NCBI GenBank assembly: GCA_034932485.1
Contig: JAYFOQ010000028.1
Span: 1 to 64,000 of the forward strand
Source of the DNA: Gordonibacter sp034932485
GTDB taxonomy: Bacteria; Actinomycetota; Coriobacteriia; Coriobacteriales; Eggerthellaceae
Direction: 5' to 3'
DNA: 64,000 nt
Shown here: piece after piece, positions 52,647 to 63,000 of the stretch
How positions within the stretch are numbered: position 1 is the stretch's first letter
Layout: each line of letters opens with the position of its first letter
The notes under the pieces: model-generated
Databases searched by the model: none
What the model was told of the DNA's origin: nothing
Seen by the model: only the letters and a program-made list of their open reading frames with translations
Position numbers and translations under genes: made by a program

Positions 52647-53763
52647 CGCCCAGGGCAGTAAAAATGATCACCAGATCAACGCCGAAACAAGCGATTCGTA
52701 CGAGCATCCTCAAAGCATCGTAGTTCTACGCGACTTTTGCACCCGTGCGTACGGCACGGATTGCGAACGATGCGCCCTAGCTTGCCCCCATGGGGCCATA
52801 TCGTACACCGACACAGGCATTCCCGTCATCGACAAGGATGCCTGCACCTATTGCGGCATTTGTCTGGGTATCTGCGACGCATTCTCCTCGACACGCGTTA
52901 CCATGAACGACCTACATGCGCGCATACGCCGCATCGCTCTACGTGGTGAAGACGTCGTGCTAACCTGCAAAGAAAACTTGTTTCCCGGGCTCGACCCGGC
53001 GGCAAATGTTGTGGTTCTGCCCTGCCTTGCCGCGCTCGCTCCCGAGTTCTGGACACTTATCTTAGCCGAGAATATTCCTGTAAAAATAGCAGCAGATCTC
53101 GCGTACTGCACGGACTGTCCACGGGCTGGCGACATGGGTGAACTGCTTTATTCCCATGCTATCGAAACAGCTGAACAATGGAGCGGTCGCAGTGTCGGGT
53201 GGGTCGAAGAGATTCCCGAGAAAGAACAGCTGATTAAGGATCTTGCGAACCCGACCGGAGTCGACCGACGTAGCGCATTTACCAATATTGTGGGTGACGT
53301 AGGCGATATCGCCTCGGGTAAGCGTCGGTTACGCAACTCCGAAGTGCTGCAGGAATTCTACGAGCGTCGCGAACGTTCACGCGCGCTCACGCGCCTAAAC
53401 TTAGGTAATGCGACAGAGTTCAATAGCTTTGCGCCCGAAGGACACACCAAAAAGACCATGTGGCCAAAGCAGCAGATGCTCTTAGAGACCATCGAACGCG
53501 ACCCGGACATCGCCGATAAGGTACCCGTCGTGGTATCTGAAACCGATTGCTCACTCTGTACAAACAATCTATCCTGCACTACTGTTTGCCCCACAAGCGC
53601 GCGCTATCCCAGCCCTACCGATGGCACCCTTGCCTTCGATGTGCGTTACTGCGTCGGATGTGGTCTGTGCGTGAGCGCCTGCTCTCAAGGAGCCATAGAA
53701 CTCATCGAAACAACGGCACGTATTTTTCACAAAAAAGATGACGGCAAAAAGGAGCAATCATGA
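52639..53763 (+). CDS. Iron-sulfur protein with four cysteine clusters, unknown function
   Basis: A 374-residue protein. The N-terminal part has CERCALACPHGAI and CTYCGICLGICDAF, and the C-terminus has CSLCTNNLSCTTVCPTSA and CVGCGLCVSACSQGAIE. These give up to four [4Fe-4S] clusters in two separated ferredoxin domains. The middle ~200 residues contain LTCKENLFPG and YCTDCPRAGDMGELL, reminiscent of heterodisulfide-reductase/MvhD-like or 'hydrogenase-associated' modules. GTG 52639 has AAAAGGAGG six bases upstream and overlaps the end of gltX, so it is translationally coupled to it. The next gene overlaps by ATGA. Redox partner unknown. Confidence 0.8.
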   Translation: MPDAQGSKNDHQINAETSDSYEHPQSIVVLRDFCTRAYGTDCERCALACPHGAISYTDTGIPVIDKDACTYCGICLGICDAFSSTRVTMNDLHARIRRIALRGEDVVLTCKENLFPGLDPAANVVVLPCLAALAPEFWTLILAENIPVKIAADLAYCTDCPRAGDMGELLYSHAIETAEQWSGRSVGWVEEIPEKEQLIKDLANPTGVDRRSAFTNIVGDVGDIASGKRRLRNSEVLQEFYERRERSRALTRLNLGNATEFNSFAPEGHTKKTMWPKQQMLLETIERDPDIADKVPVVVSETDCSLCTNNLSCTTVCPTSARYPSPTDGTLAFDVRYCVGCGLCVSACSQGAIELIETTARIFHKKDDGKKEQS

Positions 53764-54932
53764 CCGAGCGCGAGCAGCCAAACCCCGACGGGACTTCTAC
53801 GCCAACATCCAATCAATCAACCGAGAAGGCACCAACACCTCCACCTTCCCCTTACGAAACGTCATCACAAGCTAGCGAGGAACCCTCGGCAACCTCCCCC
53901 GCTGCCGTATATCCACCGCCCACGCAGCAATTCCCCACACCACAGAGCTATCCGCAGCAGCCTTACACCGGGCAACCCTATTCGCAACAGCCTTACCCAG
54001 GACAACCGCAGCAGCCCTACATCGCCTATGGAGAGCCGCAATCTTCCAGCCAGCAGCCTCCTTATTACCCACCACCATACCCCTATGGCGCACAACCTCC
54101 CTTCCCTCCCTATCCAGGTGGGCAGCCTTATCCGAACCCCGCCGAACCTCCACGCAAGAAAAAGGTATGGCCCTGGGTCTTAGGAGCTTGCCTAGCAGTG
54201 TTCTTACTGGGCATTGGTGGATGTGTCAGCTGCACAACCGTTGCCGCCATTATTGGTGCTCAGGAATATCGCGATTCCCTTCCTTATATCGACAGCTACG
54301 ACAACTATGACTACGGCTACGACAGCGGCGATTCCGATACGATGTTTGACACCTTTACTCTTGATGAAATAAAGAAGGCGTACGGAGACGTTAACAATTC
54401 CATTGTAGACGGACGCTGCTCCACAGGAGTCTATACCGTAGGAGATGGTCAAGACCTTCAACCGGGAACGTATTTTCTTGAGGGAAGTCAAACCGAAGAG
54501 ATGAACTTTTATGTGTTTGAGGCAACGGAAGACGGCACTTACGAACTCGACACCGCAGTAACATATTTTGGTAACTACTTTACCGAGCTTAACAGTGGAA
54601 ACGTAATCGCCTTTATCTCTAGTGGAGATGCGCGTTTCTACCCCCTTGCACAGGCGGAGTTCACACCGACGGCTCCTTACCAAAGCGGCCTCTACCGAGT
54701 GGGTATCAATCTACCGGCAGGCACGTACACCATCACCGCACAAAACGATGCAGCCACCATTGCCCAGAACGACAGTGCCGCCTTTGTTATGAAAGATCTA
54801 GCTTTCAGTGATGACTCCATTACTGAAACAAAGTACGTTATTCGTGGAAGTTCGCAAACAGTAACCGTAAAAAATGGTGACTACCTAGAACTCTATGCAG
54901 CCACAGCAAAACCGTCCAATCCTGCTGCCTAA
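53760..54932 (+). CDS. Proline/glutamine-rich membrane protein with repeated C-terminal beta modules
   Basis: A 390-residue protein. Residues ~1-135 are low-complexity with repeated PQQPY-, GQPY- and PYPG-type units. One membrane helix follows (~140-165: WVLGACLAVFLLGIGGC). The outside C-terminal part has two related segments, VYTVGDGQDLQPGTYFLEG and LYRVGINLPAGTYTITA, suggesting tandem beta-domains. Such a cytoplasmic Pro-rich tail is seen in actinobacterial envelope proteins. ATG 53760 overlaps the TGA of the preceding gene. Function unknown. Confidence 0.78.
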   Translation: MTEREQPNPDGTSTPTSNQSTEKAPTPPPSPYETSSQASEEPSATSPAAVYPPPTQQFPTPQSYPQQPYTGQPYSQQPYPGQPQQPYIAYGEPQSSSQQPPYYPPPYPYGAQPPFPPYPGGQPYPNPAEPPRKKKVWPWVLGACLAVFLLGIGGCVSCTTVAAIIGAQEYRDSLPYIDSYDNYDYGYDSGDSDTMFDTFTLDEIKKAYGDVNNSIVDGRCSTGVYTVGDGQDLQPGTYFLEGSQTEEMNFYVFEATEDGTYELDTAVTYFGNYFTELNSGNVIAFISSGDARFYPLAQAEFTPTAPYQSGLYRVGINLPAGTYTITAQNDAATIAQNDSAAFVMKDLAFSDDSITETKYVIRGSSQTVTVKNGDYLELYAATAKPSNPAA

Positions 54933-54975
54933 GAGTTCAGATTTCCCGAAACAAGCCTAACACAAGAGCACTTAC

Positions 54976-54997
54976 AGGCCCGGTTCTGCCGGGCCTT
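54976..54997 (+). terminator. Terminator-like hairpin
   Basis: AGGCCCGG (54976-54983) pairs with CCGGGCCT (54989-54996) over a five-base loop, with only TT following. It likely ends the gltX operon and lies immediately before the thioesterase gene. Confidence 0.6.
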
Positions 54998-55020
54998 CCA
55001 CTATCAAGAAAGGCTGGGCC

Positions 55021-55425
55021 ATGCTTCCCGAGAATTCATCCTTAGCAGAAATCAAAGCAGTGTTCGAAGACGATCGCTTTGCAACTCAAGCAGCCGGGTG
55101 CCGCATTGTATCGGGCAGTCGAGGACAAGCTGTATGCGAAATGGAACTAAACGATATCCATCGCAATGCTATGGGCAATATCATGGGTGGAGCCTTGTTT
55201 ACCTTGGCCGACTTTGCGCTGGCTGTAGCCTGCAATATTGGCGAAGAGCCTACCGTATCCGTCGATTCTCATATTAGCTTCTTTCGTTCAACGAAGGGTA
55301 CGAAACTTATTGCAACTGCCACCTGCGACAAACCTGGACAACATTTAGGTTTTTATACCGTAGAAGTCAAAGACGACCGAGAAAAACTCATAGCAAAGCT
55401 AACTGCCACCTGTTATAGACAGTAA
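55021..55425 (+). CDS. PaaI-type hotdog-fold thioesterase
   Basis: A 134-residue single-domain hotdog protein. HRNAMGNIMGGALFTLADFA is the family signature with the catalytic Asp, and VDSHISFFRS forms the central strand. It would cleave acyl- or aryl-CoA thioesters. AAAGG precedes ATG 55021. Confidence 0.9.
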   Translation: MLPENSSLAEIKAVFEDDRFATQAAGCRIVSGSRGQAVCEMELNDIHRNAMGNIMGGALFTLADFALAVACNIGEEPTVSVDSHISFFRSTKGTKLIATATCDKPGQHLGFYTVEVKDDREKLIAKLTATCYRQ

Positions 55426-55520
55426 CCGAACACCCACCTCATTCCGTCGAGTATTATGGTCGATACGTTTACCAACGCACTTAGGGGATTGCGTTGCATT
55501 TTTGCCAAACAGGGGGAATC

Positions 55521-56342
55521 ATGGGCAATGTAGAAGCTTTAACCACACTACAAATCAAGGTGTATTTAAATCGCATAGGGTGCTCAAAGCCTACCGAGGC
55601 AACACGAGCGGCACTTGACGAGTTGATATATGCACATCAATGCTCTATTCCGTTCGAGACCATTGATATGTATCAATGCACCAAGGTACCCGACCTTAAA
55701 CTCGCCCGCGTATTCGACAAGATTGTTACCCGACACCGGGGTGGCTACTGCTATGAGTTAAATGCTCTGTTCGAGCAATTACTTACCAGTCTGGGGTTCA
55801 ACGCACGTCCGTGCTTGTGTCGCGCCGTATGCGGACAAACCGAAAAAGACCCCATCAACCACCGCGGTATCCTGGTAGCCATCGATGGTTGCGAGGTATT
55901 CACCGATGTAGGATTCGGCGGCCCCCTGCCATCTGCTTCGGTAAGTTTGGCAAATGGTGAGCAGCAGGTCATTCACGGAGAGTACTTCACCACACGCAAG
56001 CTTGACGATTATTGGTGGGCCATCGATCGCGTTACCCAAGCGAAACGCGACCTCTACGGCATCGAAGGGCCGTCACGCACCCAAACGGAGATAGAGTTCT
56101 GCCTGGCAACCGTACAAGACACAGATTTTGCCTCCTTGAATCTGGCGTGCTCTCAACCTGGAACGGAATTCCACGACCATCGCATTGCGAATCTACGTAC
56201 CGCGGAGGGTTACTACGGTATCTGGGATGACACCCTAACCATCCGGGCAAACGGCGAGCGCACTCGAACGCACCTACCTGATGAAGCCGCCTTTAGCGAT
56301 GCCCTGGAGACCTATTTCGGTTTCCGGCCCCACGAAACCTGA
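55521..56342 (+). CDS. nat: Arylamine N-acetyltransferase
   Basis: A 273-residue NAT-family enzyme transferring acetyl from acetyl-CoA to aromatic amines or hydrazines. The catalytic triad is visible: Cys77 in RGGYCYELN, His in NHRGILV and Asp in FTDVGFGGP. ATG 55521 has AGGGGGA upstream. A longer in-frame reading from 55494 has no site. Gut NATs acetylate drugs and aromatic metabolites. Confidence 0.93.
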   Translation: MGNVEALTTLQIKVYLNRIGCSKPTEATRAALDELIYAHQCSIPFETIDMYQCTKVPDLKLARVFDKIVTRHRGGYCYELNALFEQLLTSLGFNARPCLCRAVCGQTEKDPINHRGILVAIDGCEVFTDVGFGGPLPSASVSLANGEQQVIHGEYFTTRKLDDYWWAIDRVTQAKRDLYGIEGPSRTQTEIEFCLATVQDTDFASLNLACSQPGTEFHDHRIANLRTAEGYYGIWDDTLTIRANGERTRTHLPDEAAFSDALETYFGFRPHET

Positions 56343-56402
56343 GCCGTGGCATACCTACCTAAAATTGAAGGTGCCCTTACTTCTTGCCACCGAGATTGAC
56401 GG

Positions 56403-57479
56403 CTAACACGACTCACTACGTTCAAAAAACGCATAAGCGTTGTCGAAGAATACCTTGGTGGCAATGTCCTTGCCAAACTGAGGCACAAGCACGTCGTACA
56501 GATTGCCAATCTTGCCACACGAACTCAACCAGGTAGGCACCTCGCAACCATCAAAGTCGCTACCAAGAGCCAGTACGTCTTCCCCTGTCACGTTTAGTAA
56601 GTGATCGACATGGCGCAACACGTCGTCGTACGTAGGATCTGAGTGGGTAGCGGACAAAAAATCGGTGCAGAAATTTAATCCCACAATGCCCTTTCGGTCG
56701 GCAATCTCACGCAGCTGCCAATCTGCCAAATTGCGTGGATGGTCACACACAGCACGCGCATTAGAGTGCGAAGCAACAAACGGACGGGTTGCCGTATCGC
56801 ATATGTCACGGAATCCTTTTTCATTGAGATGCGAAACATCCGCCACCACACCTCGCCGTTCCAACTCACGCACGCACACTCGACCAAACGCCGTCAGGCC
56901 ATCTGCCGTATCGTTACCGCTACCCAAAGCATTACGGGCATTCCACGTAAGGGTGACCATGCGCACCCCCAACTCAGCAAGCTTATCGAGTCGCTCCTCA
57001 GCAGTACCGTCATCTTCCAAAAAAGATGCGCCCTCTACCGTAAACAAACCTGCCACCTTGCCCGCAGCGTGTGCGGTATCGATGCCAGACACCGTTCTCA
57101 CCCGAACCAAACGATCGGCATGACGATCAAGCTCGCGCATCCAAACGTCACGCACGCGCTCGAGCAGCATCCACGCCTCGCGACCATGCACCACGTCGGG
57201 AATAAACGCAGCAAAACACTGACACCACGCAAACGCTTCCATACAATCCAGCGACACCTGGGCGTCGTTGTTCGCAAGTGAGTTCATACGTACGGCCGGA
57301 ATACCCGCATCATGCTCAGCAAACCCACCGGGAACTGAGTTGTCTCCATAAAACGCCAAACGATCAAGCGTGTCGCAATGTAAATCGAACACACGTTGAA
57401 CACCGATGCGATTATTATCCTTATCCGTCGCAGAAACCTCTTCGGCCACCAGATCGTCAAGCGTCAAAAACAAACCCAT
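56403..57479 (-). CDS. Membrane-dipeptidase (renal type, peptidase M19)
   Basis: A 358-residue metallo-dipeptidase. FDLHCDTLDRL gives the H-x-D metal ligands. FTVEGASFLEDDG carries the bridging Glu, VADVSHLNEKGF and VASHSNARAV the later histidines, and LALGSDFDGCEVP the C-terminal Asp. It hydrolyses dipeptides, supporting amino-acid use. It has no signal peptide, so it is cytoplasmic. ATG 57479. Confidence 0.93.
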   Translation of the reverse strand: MGLFLTLDDLVAEEVSATDKDNNRIGVQRVFDLHCDTLDRLAFYGDNSVPGGFAEHDAGIPAVRMNSLANNDAQVSLDCMEAFAWCQCFAAFIPDVVHGREAWMLLERVRDVWMRELDRHADRLVRVRTVSGIDTAHAAGKVAGLFTVEGASFLEDDGTAEERLDKLAELGVRMVTLTWNARNALGSGNDTADGLTAFGRVCVRELERRGVVADVSHLNEKGFRDICDTATRPFVASHSNARAVCDHPRNLADWQLREIADRKGIVGLNFCTDFLSATHSDPTYDDVLRHVDHLLNVTGEDVLALGSDFDGCEVPTWLSSCGKIGNLYDVLVPQFGKDIATKVFFDNAYAFFERSESC

Positions 57480-57548
57480 AACTCACCTCTCGTACTGCCT
57501 TTAAAGCTACTACGTGCACTTGTTCAACCGGTTTGGCGAGAAAAGTCA

Positions 57549-58151
57549 CTACTCTTTCTTCCCATCCTCCCCTTCAAAACCCATCGCAATTTTAACTAAC
57601 CGCTGCTCGTCCTGCGAAACGAGCATGCCAAGTAAACGGAAAGCAACCTCCGGCGAAGTCTGAGGGCACCATGAAGTAATAATATTGCCGTCTACCACTA
57701 CCGGTTCATTCACCACCTCCACACTGAAGGTAGCCAGTTGCTTTTGGCGACGCCCGTCATGCAAGTGGTACGTCGTGGCTCGACGACCAGAAAGTATCCC
57801 GCTCTTGCCAAGCGGCAAAGCCCCGACACATATCGATGCGATAGGTTTGCCAGCCGCATCGAAGGCGCGAATAAGATCGAGGGTCTTCTTATCGTAAGCT
57901 TCCTCGTAAAAGCCGTATTCCTCGTAGCCACCCGGAATAGCCAATGCGTCATAATCTTTTTCACACACTTCTTCAATCAGTGTGTCTACCATAATAGGTA
58001 CCCCAAACGTACTGGTTACCTCTTTTGAAAAGCCACAGGTATTCACCGCAATATCGTGACCGAACTCGTCATGCGCCCAGCCCATCACATCAACAAAGGC
58101 ACTAAATTCCATCGTTTCAAAGCCCTTTAAGGTAAGCAATAGAACTTTCAT
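57549..58151 (-). CDS. DJ-1/PfpI-family protein
   Basis: A 200-residue flavodoxin-fold protein. The nucleophile elbow is SICVGALPLGKSG (Cys), with an upstream DALAIPGGYEEYG carrying the usual glutamate region. Members include chaperones, glyoxalases and deglycases. The exact role is not determinable. ATG 58151. A DMT transporter lies upstream in the same direction. Confidence 0.9.
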   Translation of the reverse strand: MKVLLLTLKGFETMEFSAFVDVMGWAHDEFGHDIAVNTCGFSKEVTSTFGVPIMVDTLIEEVCEKDYDALAIPGGYEEYGFYEEAYDKKTLDLIRAFDAAGKPIASICVGALPLGKSGILSGRRATTYHLHDGRRQKQLATFSVEVVNEPVVVDGNIITSWCPQTSPEVAFRLLGMLVSQDEQRLVKIAMGFEGEDGKKE

Positions 58152-58210
58152 ATACTCAAGCCTCCCTCTCTTTTCAGCTAAGACTCATGTGTTCTCACTC
58201 AAAGATTCTT

Positions 58211-59221
58211 TTACCGTTGTCCCTGCGGGCAGGCAGAATTATCTACTGGCTGCGGCTTTTCACCCGTTACCAAAAATATCATGGCTATCATAAGCGCAAA
58301 ACCCACCCAGTCAGCCCCTGTAAACGCCGTACCCAACCACAGTGCCGCAAATACCGTGGCGCTTACCGGTTCAATTGCACCCAGTAAACTACCCTTCACC
58401 GAACCCACAATAGATACCCCATGGAGGTATAAAGCAAATGCTGCAAAGGTACCAAGAACAGCAATTGCAGCCAAAACCAACCAACCCACCAAATTTAAGT
58501 GAGGGAATGCTCCAGGCTGGCCATCAAGAATACCCGATACCCATACCACAGTGGCTAAGATACCCCCCACCAGCATACCGAGACCTGTTACGGCAAAACT
58601 TCCCCACTCCACAAAAAGCTTCTTGGGAAACATAATATAAAACGCAACCGATAGCCCGTTGGCAATACCCCACAATAATCCCGGTAAAGGTAGCGCCAGC
58701 GAACCCACATCGCCCTGCGTGGCGATAATCCACGTTGAACCCATGGCGGCAACAAGTCCCACCGCCTCACGGACGCGAGGAAGCCGACGAAGCAGCACGC
58801 ACGTAAACAATAAGACAAACGCAATGCCCGTACATTGCAACACCGTAGCCGTACCTGCGTTTGTATAACCAATAACAATGGCATACGTTATCTGACACAG
58901 ATATAACCCAACGCCGCCAAACACCATAAGACTCCCAAGCGTTCGTTTATTGCGCACCATAGATAACAACTTGTTGCGCTGCGCTACCAACAGCACCAAC
59001 AAAAACAGCAACCCTGCGCCCAGCATACGAGCGCTCGTGATAAATGCCGGTGTTATCGCGTAGTTTGACAGGAGAAATTGGGCGCAGGCTCCCGAAAAGC
59101 CCCAGAGTGCCGCGCCGATCAACGTACAGGCAATGCCCCGCCAAAACCGCTCACGAAATAGCTTTTCTCCCGCACGGATAGCTTCGCCGCGAACAGCTTT
59201 TTTTGACTCGATTGAACTCAC
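58211..59221 (-). CDS. EamA/DMT-superfamily transporter
   Basis: A 336-residue membrane protein with ten helices in two EamA halves. GAALWGFSGACAQFLL starts the first repeat, and GSLLGAIEPVSATVFAALWLG is the family motif of the second. Exports metabolites or amino acids. GTG 59221 has AAGGAG just upstream. Confidence 0.92.
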   Translation of the reverse strand: MSSIESKKAVRGEAIRAGEKLFRERFWRGIACTLIGAALWGFSGACAQFLLSNYAITPAFITSARMLGAGLLFLLVLLVAQRNKLLSMVRNKRTLGSLMVFGGVGLYLCQITYAIVIGYTNAGTATVLQCTGIAFVLLFTCVLLRRLPRVREAVGLVAAMGSTWIIATQGDVGSLALPLPGLLWGIANGLSVAFYIMFPKKLFVEWGSFAVTGLGMLVGGILATVVWVSGILDGQPGAFPHLNLVGWLVLAAIAVLGTFAAFALYLHGVSIVGSVKGSLLGAIEPVSATVFAALWLGTAFTGADWVGFALMIAMIFLVTGEKPQPVDNSACPQGQR

Positions 59222-59260
59222 GACAACTCCTTCACCAAAACCCCTTGGCTGTTCACCGAA

Positions 59261-60016
59261 TTACTTCTTAAGCACCCTCTCCAAAGATCCTGCATCCAAT
59301 ACATTCACCGTCTCGAAGCGCCCCTTCCAAAACACAGCCCAGTTATTGAAAACACAAGGAAGATTTTTGGCTTTTTGTAGAGTATCTACGTGGACGAGCG
59401 ATAAGGAAACGTTATTTTCCTCACAGTATTTTTTAGCCAGCTCAATACGCTCCGGAACATAGGGGCACTGCATATCGTAGTAAATGGTAAGAGCTTGATC
59501 CTCAATTTTCTCCCTCTTGGCGTTTGCGGCAAATTTCGGCATCGACCCATCAAAAGAAAGCGCAAGCAGCTCATAACCACCAGGGGTGGTATCAATCACT
59601 TTAAAACCGAACTTCTTGGCAAACGACTGGTCTGCAAGCCAAGCTTTTTGCTTTTTCGAACCGAGCATACAAACGCCAGACTTACCCTTATCTTTGGCGT
59701 CAGCCAAACAGTATTCCATAAGCGATCTGCCGTACCCCTGTCCCTTGGGGCCGCCATACACCCACAGACAGTACAGATAAAAGTAGTTGTCACCCTCCAG
59801 GGGAACCCACGCTGTCTCAAGAGGAGCATACTCGATAAAAACTGCGGCCTTTGCGTCGAGCTTTCTAAAAACATGTCCCTCAGGTAGCCGATCGGCAAGC
59901 CAATGCTTTTTTGCCTCGATACCCGGGTGGGGTTTCCTACTCCGAATGATGCAGCACACATGCTCGTCGCGGAGGTTTTCCGGGGTGAGGTTAACGAAGG
60001 TGGCATCCTTGCTCAT
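59261..60016 (-). CDS. GNAT acetyltransferase fused to a YoaP-like domain
   Basis: A 251-residue protein. Residues ~60-150 form a GNAT fold (LYCLWVYGGPKGQGYGRSLMEYC is the acetyl-CoA loop). Residues ~170-251 form a thioredoxin-like YoaP C-terminal domain (YYDMQCPYVPERIE). ATG 60016 overlaps the stop of mfd (ATGA), so it is translated from the mfd transcript. Substrate unknown. Confidence 0.85.
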   Translation of the reverse strand: MSKDATFVNLTPENLRDEHVCCIIRSRKPHPGIEAKKHWLADRLPEGHVFRKLDAKAAVFIEYAPLETAWVPLEGDNYFYLYCLWVYGGPKGQGYGRSLMEYCLADAKDKGKSGVCMLGSKKQKAWLADQSFAKKFGFKVIDTTPGGYELLALSFDGSMPKFAANAKREKIEDQALTIYYDMQCPYVPERIELAKKYCEENNVSLSLVHVDTLQKAKNLPCVFNNWAVFWKGRFETVNVLDAGSLERVLKK

Positions 60017-63000
60017 TCTGCCAACTCCTTCAAAAACGTAGACACCGGACCCAAAAGGTTATCGCCTTCATCCAACTTGAAATAGCGTAGCGGTAATTGC
60101 AGCTTGCGCTTGTCGGCCAAGTAACGGCCCCCTGCGCGGCGTAGACCCGTCATCTTGTCGCGCGGAACATCGATGGGTTCCACCACAAGGCGACCCGCCG
60201 TTACCGACACGGTCTTAATATGTTGCTCATGAGCAAAAGCCTTAATTCTGGCACGTTCCAGTAAGTTCTTTGCAGCCTGAGGCATATCGGGACGCTTACC
60301 AGCCAAGTCAGCAGCAACGTCTTCCACCGCCTGCTCGGTAGCCGCTGAGGCAATCTTGCGATACCACAGCACACGCTCATCGGCATCAGGCACGTAATCT
60401 TCAGGAAGATAAGTGTGCCCGGGAACGTTTACCGTAATGTCTGACAGTGCGGGCGGCAGCGTATCCATCGCCTTCAGATCACCTTCGCGCGTGGAGCTTA
60501 CCGCTTGACTAAGCATCTGTGCGAACAAGTCAAAACCCACGGCCGACATATTGCCCGATTGTTCAGCACCCATAAGGCTACCTGCACCGCGAATTTCCAA
60601 ATCACGCATGGCAATGCGCATACCGCTACCCAAATCGGTATGCTCGTCGAGCGCAGTTAAGCGCGCCTGCGCTTCCTCGGTTAAACTCACGTGCTCGGGG
60701 AACATGAAGTAGGCAAAAGCCTGCGTGGAAGAACGACCCACACGGCCCTTCAGCTGATACATTTGAGCTAGGCCGTAGCGCTGCGAGTCTTCAATAATCA
60801 GAGTGTTCGTGTGCGGATTGTCGATACCGCTCTCAATAATGGTAGTGGCCACCAGCACGTCCAACTCGCCTGCCACGAAGTCTTCCATCACCCGCTCGAG
60901 CTCATCCTTCGACATTTGGCCATGCGCCACGCCCACACGCGCCTCGCCCGCAGCCGCAGTCACCCGTCGCACCGCCTCCTCCATGGTACGCACGCGATTA
61001 GACACGTAGTACACCTGACCACCACGTGCCAGCTCGCGACGAATGGCAGCACTTACCAGGTCGGGGTCCCATTCACCCACATGAACCTCCACCGGACGAC
61101 GTTCATCGGGAGCGGTAAGAATAAGACTCATATCGCGCACACCCGACAGCGACATCTGCATAGTACGAGGGATGGGTGTAGCCGAAAGCGTGAGTACATC
61201 GATAGATTCGCGCAGATTCTTCAATTGCTCTTTATGACCCACACCAAAACGCTGCTCCTCATCGATAATAACCAACCCTAAGTCGTGAGGGTTTACATCA
61301 CGACTGAGCAGGCGGTGTGTACCCACGAGGATATCCACGTCTCCTTCTTGAAAGCCTTTAAGAGCTGCAGTCTGCTGCGCAGGCGTTCGGAAGCGTGAAA
61401 GAACTTCTACGCGAACCCCAAAGGGCTCGCAGCGTTCCTTGAAGTTCGTAAAATGCTGCTGCGCGAGAATAGTGGTAGGACACAACACCATAACTTGCTT
61501 AGAGTCCTGGGTTGCCTTGAATGCGGCACGCAGAGCCACCTCGGTCTTGCCAAATCCTACATCACCACAAACCAGCCGGTCCATAGGCTTGGCAGATTGC
61601 AGATCGGCTTTCACATCGGCAATGGCTGCCAACTGATCGGGCGTCTCCTGATAAGGGAAGGCTTCTTCCATCTCGCGCTGAGCTACGGTGTCGGGCCCAA
61701 AACGGTAACCTTGTACGGTTGCACGACGCGTATACACGTCCACGAGGTCGAAAGCTAGCTTCTTGGTGGCGGCTCGGGCCTTCTTCATGGCACGCGACCA
61801 GTCTGCGGTATTAAGGCGCGTCAACCGGGGACTTGCACCCTCAGGACCAACGTAGCGCGTCACGCGATCCAGTTGCTCTACCGGCACGTAAAGCTTGTCT
61901 CCCTCAGAGTATTCAAGCAACAGATAATCACGCGCTGTGCCATCTACGTCGCGCCGCACTAACTCCTTAAAATGCGCCACACCGTGCGCAGCATGCACCA
62001 CATAGTCGCCCGGTTTATAGGGAAACGTAATCTCAGTAATGTCGATATGACGGCTTGGACGCGCAGTAGAGGCTCCTTGGGTATCGGACACGCTCACAAG
62101 GGCCAACTTGGCTTTAGGAATAATCATACCAAGAGGAATGTCCACGTCTACCACGTTCACCACACCACGGCGCAGCTGACGCTTGGCAATGCCAGCCGTA
62201 TCTGATGCTGCAGAATTTTCCGCTAAATCACCCACGCTCAGCACGTCTAAACGTTCCTGAATGGGCAAACCCTGGTCGACGAACGCCAGCTTCATATCCT
62301 GGCGTGCGCGGTAGTTTGGAGCCGAAAACACCACGGTATAATCGGTGTCTACCAATGTTCGCAAACGTCCATACAACTTATCGGGATGCCCTGCTACTTC
62401 TACCCGCTTTACTGGTAACTCGTCGTCGATATGGCCACCCACCCTCATGATAGATACATAGGTGGCGCGCTGGCCCTCTCCGAAACTCACGTTACCCGGC
62501 TCTGCATATAAACCCTTCAACGCGATGTGCGTACCCTTCGCTCGCCCTGCGATATCTTCAAAAGCATGCGACATATCGTCGAACAGTGAACGAGGTTCCA
62601 CCAGAGTGATAAGCGAACCGCGAACCACGTAATCGCCAAGGGTGGATGTAGTCTTATACAGGTAAGGCAGCAATACATCAGAGCCATCAAAACGCAGGCC
62701 TCCCTCCAACTTTTCCAGCACCTCGCGCAAGGCAGGATTGGTTTCGGCAGGTCGTGCCAGCTTTTCACGAGCGCGCGCAAGAGCACTCTTCGTTGCCGCA
62801 AATTCCATAACCGGATACACTTCAACGCGCGACAGCGTTGAAATCGTCTGTCCAGTGGTTGGAACAATTCGCTTGATCTCCTCTAATTCATCGCCAAAAA
62901 AGTCCAGTCGTACGGGATACACGAGGTTGCCAGGGAAAATATCAAGGGTACCGCCGCGCACGGCGAAGGTACCTGGCCCATCCAGTTCGCCAGTATTCGC

